DNA from: Batrachochytrium dendrobatidis JAM81
Lineage: Eukaryota; Chytridiomycota; Chytridiomycetes; Rhizophydiales
NCBI RefSeq assembly: GCF_000203795.2
Contig: NW_006281106.1
Location: forward strand, 1,121,302-1,185,301
Direction of reading: 5' to 3'
Length of the DNA: 64,000 nt
The notes under the pieces were generated by a model. That model was not told the origin of the DNA. It searched no databases and worked only from the letters and a program-made list of their open reading frames with translations. Position numbers and translations under genes: made by a program. Positions 28,916 through 39,077 of the stretch are shown piece by piece (position 1 is the stretch's first letter; every line of letters starts with the position of its first letter).

Positions 28916-29470
28916 ATGGAAACTGTATCTGACACCACTAAAACAGCTGCAAGGACTAGGTTTGAGCTCCGTAGTGCGACGATTGAAGATGTTCCACTGA
29001 TTCGGACTCTTATTCGAGAACTTGCCGAATTCGAAAAACTACTCGATACATGCAGTACCACTGAAGAGCTTCTTGCTCAACATCTCTTTGGAGTGGGATC
29101 TAACCCTGACCAAGTGACTCCCCAACGAGCAGCTCATGTTTTGATTGCTAGTGAGATTGCCACTCATACTCCTGTTGGTATGGCACTGTATTTTTTCAAC
29201 TTTTCGACATTCACTGCCAAACCAGGGCTTTATTTGGAGGATCTGTATATTCGTGAGGCATATAGGGGAGCAGGCATTGGATCAATGTTTTTTGATCGTC
29301 TTGCCAGTATTGCCAAAGATGCTGGGTGTGCACGGATGGAGTGGTCAGTGTTGGACTGGAATGAACGAGCTCGTTCATTCTACAAGTCCCTAGATGCCAA
29401 GGAAATGGAGGGCTGGCTTATTTGTAGACTGGATGAACAGGCATTGCAAGCCTTTCCCCGCAACCAATAA
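28916..29470 (+). CDS. GNAT-family N-acetyltransferase, SSAT (diamine/thialysine acetyltransferase) type
   Basis: A single exon of 184 residues starts at the ATG at 28916. The order FELRSATIEDVPLIRTLIRE, YFFNFSTFTAKPGLYLEDLY, acetyl-CoA loop REAYRGAGIGSMFF, RMEWSVLDWNERARSFYKSL is the hallmark of the spermidine/spermine N1-acetyltransferase and SAT2 group. SSAT2-like members prefer thialysine or other small diamines, so the substrate should not be assumed to be spermidine. The protein should be cytosolic. It has a longer insert between strands (GSNPDQVTPQRAAH) than animal SSAT1. Confidence 0.88.
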   Translation: METVSDTTKTAARTRFELRSATIEDVPLIRTLIRELAEFEKLLDTCSTTEELLAQHLFGVGSNPDQVTPQRAAHVLIASEIATHTPVGMALYFFNFSTFTAKPGLYLEDLYIREAYRGAGIGSMFFDRLASIAKDAGCARMEWSVLDWNERARSFYKSLDAKEMEGWLICRLDEQALQAFPRNQ

Positions 29471-29750
29471 ATGAACTGGAGTACCAAGAGTCCATATTTT
29501 ATGATCCGGGGCTGAACAGTCATTCTAACTGCTCAGTAATGCTTTGGCTAGCTTTTCTGATGCAACCCAATCCAGATCCAGATCGAATGACATGCAACAA
29601 GTATTCAATCGTTTTTATTAGGCTTACGTAAGCAAGAGAATTGAAGGCAACAAACCTTCACTACAGCAAACTATATATTTAGACATGTAGAGTAATAGGT
29701 TCTAGGCAAAGCAGATGCCTGAAACCATTCGTGTAGTTTAAATACTATAT

Positions 29751-30557
29751 TTAAAACAAGGCGAGACCAGCAACTGCAGCCATGATGGAGCCAAAGATGC
29801 TAGAAACAATACTAGATGCACTGCTTTTTACGGTACTTCCAGAACCAGAGGCGGTTCCAGACGATGCACCGCCAGCAGCAGTAGCAGTTGCAGCGGATGA
29901 AGCGGTGGCAGTAGCAGCCACAGTGGATGGGGCTGAGGCAGTTGTAGCTGCAGCCGTAGCTGTGCTGGTTTCGTTTCCACAGCCTCCCTTGAGAACCAAG
30001 TTACTAATTTCAAAAGTAGCGCCAACAGGACTGAGACTAGTCGGAGTCCAATCTTTGAGATGCTTAAAGTCGTAAGGCGCGCCATTGATGTTCATGGCAA
30101 AGTCAGAAAGAGGGAGCGACACGTGTTGTTTGGAGCCATTGGGTTTAATGTACTTGGTAAGAGGCATGTAACTAGAGTCGATTAGGCGGTCAACACAATT
30201 GGCCGACTTTTGAGTAAGAGTAAAAGACATGTCTGAGCCTGTTGGGGCAACCAAATCAAAGGTAATAGCACTGTAGCCAGTCAGGTCAAAACATGCAATG
30301 GCATCAAACTTTGCAAACCAGAAATTGCTAGAGTTGGTCGAGGTCAAAACGGCTGCCTTCTTGGCAGTATCAACAGACCATTCAATGCCGACAGCACCAT
30401 AATCGCCACCAAGCAAATTGACAGGGCGAACCTCCCCATCAACCATGGCAGACTGGGCCTTGACAAAGTCGTCAACCAGAAGATCTGGTTTACATACGGC
30501 TTGGGAGGATACAACCGAGATGGAGGCTAGAAAAATAGTGGCGGAAAGTGCGAGCAT
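29751..30557 (-). CDS. Secreted, probably GPI-anchored surface protein with carbohydrate-binding-like beta-sandwich
   Basis: A single exon of 268 residues starts at the Met at 30557; an in-frame Met at 30605 is less likely because it would bury the signal peptide. The signal peptide is MLALSATIFLASISVVSS. Residues about 20-200 look like one beta-sandwich domain (LVDDFVKAQ, GAVGIEWSVD, FWFAKFDAIACFDLTGYSAI, GATFEISNLVLKGGC), reminiscent of CBM11-type or complex-I-intermediate-like folds. A Ser/Thr/Ala linker follows, then SSIFGSIMAAVAGLALF, a typical GPI-attachment hydrophobic tail. The role is probably cell-wall or surface. Confidence 0.72.
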   Translation of the reverse strand: MLALSATIFLASISVVSSQAVCKPDLLVDDFVKAQSAMVDGEVRPVNLLGGDYGAVGIEWSVDTAKKAAVLTSTNSSNFWFAKFDAIACFDLTGYSAITFDLVAPTGSDMSFTLTQKSANCVDRLIDSSYMPLTKYIKPNGSKQHVSLPLSDFAMNINGAPYDFKHLKDWTPTSLSPVGATFEISNLVLKGGCGNETSTATAAATTASAPSTVAATATASSAATATAAGGASSGTASGSGSTVKSSASSIVSSIFGSIMAAVAGLALF

Positions 30558-31022
30558 GGTTGGATAGATGCTATGACGTGAGAAATAATATAAATTTGAT
30601 AGCAAATATATCAGCTGTTAGTATCAGATACCAACGGCGCAAAGATTAAGCAGAAAACGGCAAACAAGACTTGGTTCTAAACATGGCGGATTGTAGCATA
30701 TCCATATATCAAAAAAGAAGCAGGTAAAACAACAGCTAGTCCAGCAAAACACCCCACACCATTGTATATGCTACAAATGATTGCCAATAGCAGCGGAAAA
30801 GCATTGGACTAGACCGTGTTCAGAGAAGTAGCATCAACAACTCGGATGCCGGTAAATAGCAGCAACAGATTGGATATAGCACTCAAAGTAGGACATCCAG
30901 ATAAGAAATATCCATCAAATGGCAAATATCTAACCTTGTTTACAAATGTTTAGGCAGAAAATAACGAGATACTTCCAACGCCATTATAAATGAATACAGA
31001 CAAGCGTGGCACAAAATTTAGT

Positions 31023-31657
31023 CACAGCCATATCCACGTAAAGTGAAACACTAAATAAGGGTGCCAAATGCGTAACAAGCCAGTCTCATGAAATGATTGG
31101 TGAAAATTCATCCGAATTTACCGAAAACATGCCCTCGAAACTCATTAGCAAAATTGACTGGGTTTTCTCCATGCTTATCTCTGTAAAAAGCTGTCGGATG
31201 TTTAAAGCAGCATCCACATCACAGTTCCAATAAATTCTTCATTTTCTAATCTCCTTTTATTCAAACCGATCATTATGAGACTGAGTGATTGGCATAAAGA
31301 CAGCTGCTGCATCGCTGAAATGTCCAGTCTTTGTTCTCTTGAAAGTGCAAACACATCCGAGTTTTTAGAATACAAGATGGGTTGTATTGAAAATAATCGT
31401 CTAATATATGGATTGAAATAGATGAATCTGATTTAAACTCGACGATTGTACAATCCATGGCTATGTCAAAAGATCATTTTAATTCGAAACTATAATTTGA
31501 TTGCGTGAGCATTATATAATGAAAGCTGTGTTTATTGGAGAGTTGACTGTCTAATCAAGTCGATTTGTAGGAGAAAAGCATAACGAATGCTTAACCATTG
31601 TCTACTTCAAAGCAAGAGGCAGTGACTACAAGATAGTTACATCTTACGTGGATACAA
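31023..31657 (+). mobile_element. Longest copy (C) of the inverted-repeat element
   Basis: The left end CAGCCATATCCACGTAAAG and right end CATCTTACGTGGATAC form an inverted pair. Landmarks AACACTAAATAAGGGTGCC, CCAGTCTCATGAAATGAT, GTGATTGGCATAAAGACAGC, GAGTTTTTAGAATACAA, GATGAATCTGATTTAAAC and GGCTATGTCAAAAG are all present, which makes it the best guide to the full structure (about 635 bp). Confidence 0.75.
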
Positions 31658-31703
31658 GTAAAACCTTGTTCACAGCCTTGTCTGCTATTACGCTTCATCC
31701 ATT

Positions 31704-32070
31704 ATCGTATTCGCGTAATGGATACTAAATAGGGGTACTCAATGCATGATAGTCAGCCGATCCTATGACATAATTAATGGTCTCCATTAAATCTACTAGG
31801 CAACATATGTCATAGCTCTAGCTGACTGGCCCCTGGTGATTGGCATAGGGATGGCGGTTGCATTCCCGATGTGCAATCTGTTTTTTGGACTAGAGTGCAA
31901 ACATCTGATATTAGAATGCAACAAGCAGTTTAATCAACAACCCTGACTTTTTAAACTATAATTTTAAACCTGTCCTTTCTGTTCATTTGACACAGCCATA
32001 CATTGTCCAATCACCAAATTTGTCCATTGTAATTCAGTTATTGGGTTAAATTGATGAGTCAGAATAGGCA
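31704..32070 (+). mobile_element. Copy (D) of the inverted-repeat element, right end unclear
   Basis: The left end ATCGTATTCGCGTAATGG is followed by ACTAAATAGGGGTAC, GTGATTGGCATAGGGATG, ATTCCCGATGTGC and TTAGAATGCAACAAGCAG. I cannot find a convincing right terminal repeat, so it is probably truncated near 32070. Confidence 0.6.
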
Positions 32071-32156
32071 CCGACTCTCAATATCATCGCATATTATTGG
32101 ATCAAGCAATAAGTTTATTGACTATAACATTGTGCTAAATTTGCAGTTGCTTTGCA

Positions 32157-33889
32157 TTACAACTTGGCCAACATTTGAGCAAGAGCAAACTGCTTTTGCA
32201 CCTTGGCCAACACAATAGGTGCTCTTTTTAATTCATTTTTGGCAATCTGCATTGCATGTACCTCGTCTGGTCCTACATACAATAAAAAGTGAAATACAAT
32301 TAGAGCTTATCAAAATGCTGCAATCAATTGGACAAACAAGAGTGACAATGCTTGTCAATACCACTACGCAATGCAATCATGCTGTAATGTCAATAAACTA
32401 ACCATCTGCAATACGCAATGTTCTTGAAAAGGCGTATAAAGCGGCGAGTGGAGTGTCTTGTGACACACCTTGTGCTCCATGAGCTTGAATGGCTCGGTCA
32501 AGCACTTTCAAAGCCATTGTTGGAACTACCACTTTGGCTATAGCAATCAAATTCATCGATTCTTTGGCTCCAACCTTGTCAATCTTGGCTGCAGCACTCA
32601 GCACGAGCAACCTTGCTTGTTCAATTTCCATACGAGACTGTGCAACTGAATCTGATGCTGTACCATGCTGAGCCAGTATCTTGCCAAATGTTCTGCGTGA
32701 TGTATTGGTCAGTCGCAAAACATGCAAGTCAATGGCACGCTCTGCAATACCGATGGCACGCATACAGTGATGGATACGGCCTGCAAGATTAAGCATCACA
32801 TTTAGAATAAACCAAGCGTTTCAGCAAAAAATGATATAAACTGGCACGCCAAACATTGGACATGAATTCAGCTGCCCACACATATCAAACAATACAGCCC
32901 CACCTGGTCCGAGTCGGCCTTGGATAATCTCGAATCCTCGACCCTCGCCCAAAATCATATTCTCGACAGGAACTCGTACATTTTCAAATACCATTTCAAC
33001 ATGTCCATGAGGAGCATCGTCGTATCCAAAAACCAGCATAGGTCTAATGATCCGAACCCCAGGAGTATCAGCAGGCACAATGATCACACTCTGTCGATTG
33101 TATTTGCTTTTGCTAGTGGTGTTGGATTGCCCCATAACAAGATAAACTTTACACCTTGGATCACCTGCTCCAGATATCCACCACTTTCTGCCATTGATAA
33201 CATACGAATCTCCATCTCTAACAATTAAAGTCTCGATATTGGTGGCATCTGACGAAGCAACACCTGGTTCGGTCATTGCAAATGCTGATCGTATTTTTCC
33301 TTGCATGAGCGGAACCAGCCATTGTGCCTTTTGTTTCGCCGTGCCATACTTGGCAAAAACTTCCATATTTCCAGTATCTGGAGCATTGGTGTTGGTTGCC
33401 TATTGTCAGTCATAATAGCTTAGCCACAATCAAATCAAAGAATAGATTCATCGCATTGGATCATCTATTGCGTGTCTTACCTCTGGTGCCAGTATACTGC
33501 GACCCAGAACTTCGCAAAGCACCGCATATTCAAGATTGGTCAGACCAGGACTTTCTGGATAGCTTTTTGGCAAAAACAGATTCCATAGTCCAAGTGCATG
33601 TGCCTTTGTCTTGAGTGTCTCTATTATAGGAGGAACAACCTGCCCATTGACCGACATGTGGCATTATACATTAATGAGTCGAGCCATCGACCTGTAGCGG
33701 ATCAAATCTAAAATCAAACTGGATCACATCCTGGCCTTTTACCTTCCATCTGTCGATGCCATGACCATGCTGCTGGTGATACTGGTCTTCAGCTGGAATG
33801 CATTCATATTCTACAAAGTCTGAAAGGGTTTGATACAGCTTTTGAGTACGTGGAGATAGGTCTACTAGACTATGAAGCGTATCAGTCAT
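32157..33889 (-). CDS. Acyl-CoA dehydrogenase, ACAD11 type
   Basis: Five exons (33889-33743, 33639-33481, 33399-32904, 32780-32403, 32272-32157) encode 431 residues. Family motifs are [16 protein letters not shown] (FAD loop), [27 protein letters not shown] across an intron, and [16 protein letters not shown] followed by LRIADGPDEVH. The IHHCMR and GPDEVH combination marks the ACAD10/11 and related fungal FadE-like group, which acts on long-chain or 4-hydroxy acyl-CoAs. There is no N-terminal kinase-like domain as in animal ACAD11, and no clear mitochondrial presequence. The C-terminus AKL is a peroxisomal PTS1-like tripeptide (final residues MLAKL), so peroxisomal beta-oxidation is plausible. 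Confidence 0.92.
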
Positions 33890-34256
33890 ACTCGTTTGGG
33901 ATATTGCTAATAGTATAGAAAAAAGCACTCGTAGTATTACAAGATCCCAATTTCAATCATGCAGAATTGGCATCAATTCGATACATTTATCAATAGATGC
34001 AATCGGTTTCTTGTATAAGCTAGTCACCCAACTCTTCTCTCCCAGCTATAACAGCTAGTTTGACTTGATAATTCCAGTACAATTGCTGTTATTCTCAAAT
34101 CAATGCATTGCAAGCTGTTGTTGATACTAAAATTTGGCATCAAAAGCATGTGTAGCCCCAAAACTATTACAAATGGATGGACTGATCTCTATATTGATAA
34201 ATTATATAAGAGGGTGATGGTATATCTAGCATAGACCTCAATCAGCCATGATGGTA
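33890..34256 (-). promoter_or_regulatory. Upstream region of the acyl-CoA dehydrogenase
   Basis: The region lies between the dehydrogenase start and the antiporter stop, with both genes on the minus strand. No coding or repeat feature is visible. Confidence 0.35.
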
Positions 34257-36071
34257 TCAAGAACGCAAGGACAAATCTTCACTGGTTTTACGCTCCGATT
34301 TACTCAGTAGAGACGGTATAATCACTGGTAAAATCGTAGTACAGAGTCCTGATTCAGTGCTAGGCATGGGTATACTTGTTCCAGGACCATAGGACGATGC
34401 CCAGCCAGATGCAAAGGGCACTCCAATCAAAATGGCCGAAATCATTCCACAAAATACCACGCGCGCATGGGCTTCTTGTGGTGAGCCTTCTAATCCTTGA
34501 TGGTGGACCAGTTCTAAAGCAGCTCCGCACAGTGTCGCCTTGATAATGAACACCAACGTGTTGAGTACATTAGATCAAACAAAATCACGATGGATGCCAG
34601 TTTAAAATAATAGTCATGATAAACCCAATATTACCTGTACACTGGCTTTGCCGGTCCACATTCCACACCAAAAATAAGCTTCCTCATCAGAAAGATTTAC
34701 GGCACGAGTTACCCAAAAGCACGAGACTTGCTTTACCAGTACAGAGATTGTTACCAGTAGTAGAGCAGTAGTGAACAGATAAAGTGGCATTTCTTTGAAT
34801 GAAACAGATGCACCAATGACTGGGAATAGGAACGGCTTGAATGCTTTCCAAATGAGTTTAAGCCTTGACGATAGATTCAAGTATCAGTATACCAATAACA
34901 AACACCCAAATCCAGTGCGAAAAATACCTTGTATCTGCAGCTTCTATATTTGGTCTAGACCATGAATTGGCAATGATTGCCCAGGTCAAGATAGTCGAGC
35001 AAGACGCGGCACCAGTAAACCCATTTGTTTTGCCAATGATCGTTGCGATACAGTTACACGCAAAAACAACCCAAAAAGAAAGCCAGTCTCTAATCTGATT
35101 TCGCATGCACATGTATGCAATAAACCCAATGCAAGTACCAGCAAGCAGTCCGCCAACGATTTCCTCTAGTGCACGCGTAAACCATGCATCATGGATCCAG
35201 TCATTGTGTTCATGGTAGTGGCCCATTGCGGATGAAAGTGCGATACCAAAGCAAGTAGTAGAAACCAGCACATCTACGCCCAATGCAGCAAGCATTAATG
35301 GAGGAAGTCTATTTGTTTTCCATTCTGGACGTTCAGCAATATTGAGCACTAGTGGCACAACAACACCAGGAGAAATCGAGGCCACACCAAATGCCAATGT
35401 AAAAGCCCATGCAATTGGTAGTTTCAATACAATAGATGCCAACCCTGCCAATACTATAGCCTCAGTACAGACTGGAATAATTCCCACAGCAAGAGTGGTG
35501 GTGAGGTTGGCATGGATAGTGTGGCGGTCAATCGACAGCCCTGCGCGTGCAACGACACTAGCGAGGGCAATTGCCCACAGTCTGGTAGTCCACGAATGTG
35601 GAATGGGTACTATGAGCAAGGGAAACAGATTGCGAACCAAACAGCCAGCAATAAGCATTCCTAGCATGGGAGCCTGTTTGAATCTTTCAGCCAACTTTCC
35701 ACCAGCAATGCCTGTGCAGACAATAACAAACAGAGATATAAACGCAGCTATGGATGAAGATTCGGTGAGTATCTTTGCATTGGAGCTCGTGGCCTCTATA
35801 GTTGATTGTACTGCCTGGTTTAAACCTGGAATGAGTTTTGAGCTCTCTATAACGACAAATAGCACATAAAAGGCTGCTGTAGCAGCGATAAATATAACCC
35901 ATATAGGCTACAACATTGTTGATTAATTTTACACATAAAACATTGAGCAACAAGTCAAGGTCAGTGACGGATGAACAAATATGAATGGGCAGGCAGAGCA
36001 TTCAAAAAGTACAACAACAGCATCAGACATACAATAGATGCCATTTTATGAGGTAACGACAACTTTAGCAT
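34257..36071 (-). CDS. SLC9B/NHA-type cation/proton antiporter
   Basis: Four exons (36071-36033, 35907-34928, 34863-34635, 34538-34257) encode 509 residues with about 12-13 hydrophobic helices. Landmarks are FKQAPMLGMLIAGCLVRN, ARAGLSID, a SPGVVVPLVL segment, FLFPVIGASVSFKE and WTGKASVQ followed across an intron by ATLCGAALE. These match the order in NHA2/SLC9B. In NHA proteins the transport site is a Asp-Asp pair; here the corresponding helix reads LAALGVDVLVSTT, so the second Asp is Val. The protein is probably a Na+ or K+/H+ exchanger of an internal membrane. The stop-containing read-through after IVKA at 34858 is intronic (63-nt intron). Confidence 0.82.
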
Positions 36072-36508
36072 GCTTCCAAGTTGAATTCGTTGTTTGCAAG
36101 TCAAATCTAGAAATGTTTGACCGAGGCTTTTTGTAAACTGAAACGCAACTCCGCTTGATAGCCTTGGTCCGAATATTTGCAGGTCATTGAGAATGTACTG
36201 TTGGAAATACTAGACTTTTCCAATCAACTACACTCGAGTTGGATAGGTCCAGTTGTGCATTGAGCCTCAAAGTGGTAGATTTAAACTACAGCAACAAAGT
36301 CCAAATGCAGTAAAAGCAATGGCATGACATGGCCATGCATTTACAAACAATATCGTAACAACATGGATTCAATGCGAGGCCGCAATGTTTCTAAAGAATG
36401 AAAACATTCGACTAGTGGCTCGGTTTCGTTCCTCACAAATAAATTCAAACTTTCTGCAATTCTTTGCTGCCAATCAGTTTATACCACAAGCTCTGAACTA
36501 CCATCTAA
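36072..36508. promoter_or_regulatory. Divergent promoter region, antiporter and one-pass membrane protein
   Basis: A 437-bp spacer between divergent genes. No repeat copy or RNA gene is seen. Confidence 0.35.
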
Positions 36509-37081
36509 ATGGCTGGAGTATCACCCAGACTGTTTATTGCAGTCAGTATCGCTTATTTTGTCAATCGCAAGCGGATGGATTCGTGCATTGTCATTCTCCA
36601 GTCGCTTTTGGTGATCACTGCCATCATCGTATGTACTTTACTGCTGTTGCCAGGACAACCTATACCACCACAGCTGCCTCCCACCAGCTCCGTACAGCAA
36701 CCCATGCAATCAGAAGGGAAACCCATCCTGCTGGATCAGAAAATCATCCCTTCTCCGTCTAACCTTTCAGATACTGTATCTGTAAAACCCAATCCATTAT
36801 CACCAGCCAAGGACAGCCATGCCATTGACTCGCGTGGGGATGTCAGTACTTCATCTCCACAGTCCTCGTCTGAAAATGGTAATATCCAGAGTAAAGAGAA
36901 GCAAACTAAACACTGGAGACGTTATGTTGTGTCACAATCTCCTGCCGACTATTCAAGCAGCTCGGCATTCCACCAGGAAATGAAGCTCCAGTCTGATACT
37001 TCCAAAGGTATAGTCATCAATGTATTGAAAGAGTGGTATTCTTGTCCAACTAGCAACAAAATCAATCGACTAATCTTTTGA
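36509..37081 (+). CDS. Hypothetical single-pass membrane protein
   Basis: A single open frame of 190 codons. Residues about 25-47 (CIVILQSLLVITAIIVCTLL) form one membrane helix after a short basic stretch (VNRKR), which predicts a cytosolic N-terminus. The rest is Pro/Ser rich and disordered with no domain (PPQLPPTSS, SSPQSSSENG), ending in a short possible helix. No homologue is recognised. A later Met at 36578 is an alternative start. The frame could also be the first exon of a spliced gene. Confidence 0.45.
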   Translation: MAGVSPRLFIAVSIAYFVNRKRMDSCIVILQSLLVITAIIVCTLLLLPGQPIPPQLPPTSSVQQPMQSEGKPILLDQKIIPSPSNLSDTVSVKPNPLSPAKDSHAIDSRGDVSTSSPQSSSENGNIQSKEKQTKHWRRYVVSQSPADYSSSSAFHQEMKLQSDTSKGIVINVLKEWYSCPTSNKINRLIF

Positions 37082-37829
37082 TTCTATACATGTACATTGC
37101 ATGGGTCGATTCACAGCTATATTCACATAAAATTGAACACTAAACAAGGATGCCAAAATACATAATAAATTGCCAATTTCATGAATGATTGGCGTCAATT
37201 CCCGCTAGATTTTAAACTTTTCAACAAAGTGGAGTTGTATTGACATCATCAAAACAATACAACCCAATATTTGGATCGCAATGAATGAATCTGACAATTT
37301 CACAATGTATGATTGTTCCAAAAGTGATAGTCTGTTCAAAATTAGACTGCATCATATAGTGGACTTGTGTTTTAAAAAGCAATGCAGTCAATTTCTAGTA
37401 GGAAGGCACAATAAATATTTAGTTATTGTTTATCCTAAAGCAAGATAGAGGCAAATATCTCATTTAACGTGAATACAGCTGCAACAATTCAATTTGAGAG
37501 CATTGGTAAATATCCAACACATCACCATCATCAGTAGTCTTGTTGATTTCCTAGCTTATCATCCTATTTCTAGTTTAGTATCTTGCATATCACTCTTTAA
37601 AATGCTGCATCAAGTATATCTCGTTTTTGCTTTAAAAGGCAAACAATCTGGCCTTTCATGAATCTTGTACGGATCTGTTCTTGCAAATATAAATTTCAAG
37701 CATATTTAAATTAAAAATCACAGGTCATCCATACATTGTAGCTTCAATACTTGTCCAAAAGTGATTTTTATTCCAAGTTGAAATGGAAACGAAACACTAT
37801 TTTCGCATCCATAGGATGGTTTGAATCAA
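37082..37829. other. Intergenic region with repeat copy A
   Basis: 37113-37482 is a complete inverted-repeat element. 37483-37829 is AT-rich with no gene signal and forms the 3' flank of Skp1. Confidence 0.5.
37113..37482 (+). mobile_element. Compact complete copy (A) of the inverted-repeat element
   Basis: Left end ACAGCTATATTCACATAAAA and right end CATTTAACGTGAATACAGCT pair as terminal inverted repeats over about 20 bp with a few mismatches. It is about 370 bp long. Interior blocks (AACACTAAACAAGGATGCC, ATAATAAATTGCCA, CAATGAATGAATCTGA, ATCATATAGTGGAC) keep the family order, with the central part deleted relative to copy C. Confidence 0.78.
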
Positions 37830-39077
37830 CTAGCGGTCTTCACACCACTCATTTTCCTACATTGATTTAAATTAGTAAACAGTAAAATCAGTTGAAGGTT
37901 GAAAAAACAAACCTTGCGAATCTGCTCTTCTTCCTCGGGAGTAAAGTCATTGACAATATTAAACGTCTACCGTAAACAAAGTTAGTATAGTACACTCAAT
38001 CTGTAAACCGGATATAACCCGCAGCAAAAGGATAGAGTTAGCTACCTTGCGAATCTCCTCCACAGTTTTTCCCTTGATCATGTTAGCAACAGTCTTGCAG
38101 CCTGACAATTCAGCATTTTAAATGAAATACGATCGGTAAATATAAAAGCCAGGATCCAAGTCATTAAAGCTAGCTTCAAACCAAGAACCCTACCCAAATC
38201 CAGCAATCCTTTCATATCCAAGTAATTTGCCGCAAGAATGATTTCAAATAGTGTGCCTTGATCGACATTGATAAACTCTTTATCCCACTCATCAATATCT
38301 TCAGAAGATTTCGTGATATTTTTGTTCTCATCTTCTGGAGATAGTGGAGCATCATCTTTGTGGTGGGTTGCATAGTCAATCACTAGACAGAAATAAAACG
38401 TAAGTACAGATGCAATCCAAAAGACATAAAGGGAGCACTCATGATTGGGGTGTCTGATGAAAACCAGTAGATGCAATTATGGCAACACCAAACTGTTTAA
38501 AATATGGCATAACAGATCCCATGGATCTGAACAGACTTTCGACTGTATCTGTGACACTAGGCAAGCCGACAAGGGGTGAATCGCCAAAAGATGGTTTGAT
38601 TTGCAAGCATTTGGTCGACAGCCATTGCATCACAGCTAGACTGCAAACACCCATTGTAATGAAAGGGCTTTTTGGATAAGCAGGTATGGCATTATTTCAA
38701 ATAGACTTGACATGAATAGACAGACAGCATGGTCTGCATATCAAAAAGCCATCATCTAATGGAATTGGGCAAGCTAATGACTTCCATCAAGCTTAGAATA
38801 GACTCTCGGATATGCGACAAAATGGTGAATAGATGGCATACATGCCAAATATAGCTAGAAGCTCAGATATGTATCATGAACAAAGGCCATGTTTTCAGCA
38901 TGAACATAGAAAGTTGGCACCTTTTGCAAGAACAGTCCCAGCAACGTTGGGAAGAGGGATAGCAGCATCCTCGTCATCGCCAAGGTCCTCTAGCATGTTT
39001 TTAATAAGAACTGACTGACAGGCAATTTCCTTTACTACTGTAAACTCCTGCCCATCACTTGAAGAGAGTCTAACCAT
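37830..39077 (-). CDS. SKP1: SCF ubiquitin ligase adaptor Skp1
   Basis: Five exons (39077-38921, 38382-38194, 38101-38046, 37966-37913, 37856-37830) encode 160 residues, the standard Skp1 length. The N-terminal BTB/POZ fold begins [17 protein letters not shown]. The second half has [38 protein letters not shown] and the C-terminal [18 protein letters not shown], which binds F-box proteins. Skp1 links F-box receptors to Cul1. Intron 1 is 538 nt and contains only chance frames. Confidence 0.97.

Larger units (their letters stand above)
30558..32156. other. 1.6-kb gene-free region filled by two repeat copies
   Basis: Copies C (31023-31657) and D (about 31704-32070) lie head to tail with about 45 bp between them. 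The remainder, 30558-31022, is the upstream region of the GPI-protein gene and shows no gene. Confidence 0.6.

Noticed and set aside
29782..30085. Ala/Val-rich frames on either strand over the GPI-protein gene
   Set aside because: They are reading-frame shadows of its Ser/Thr/Ala linker.
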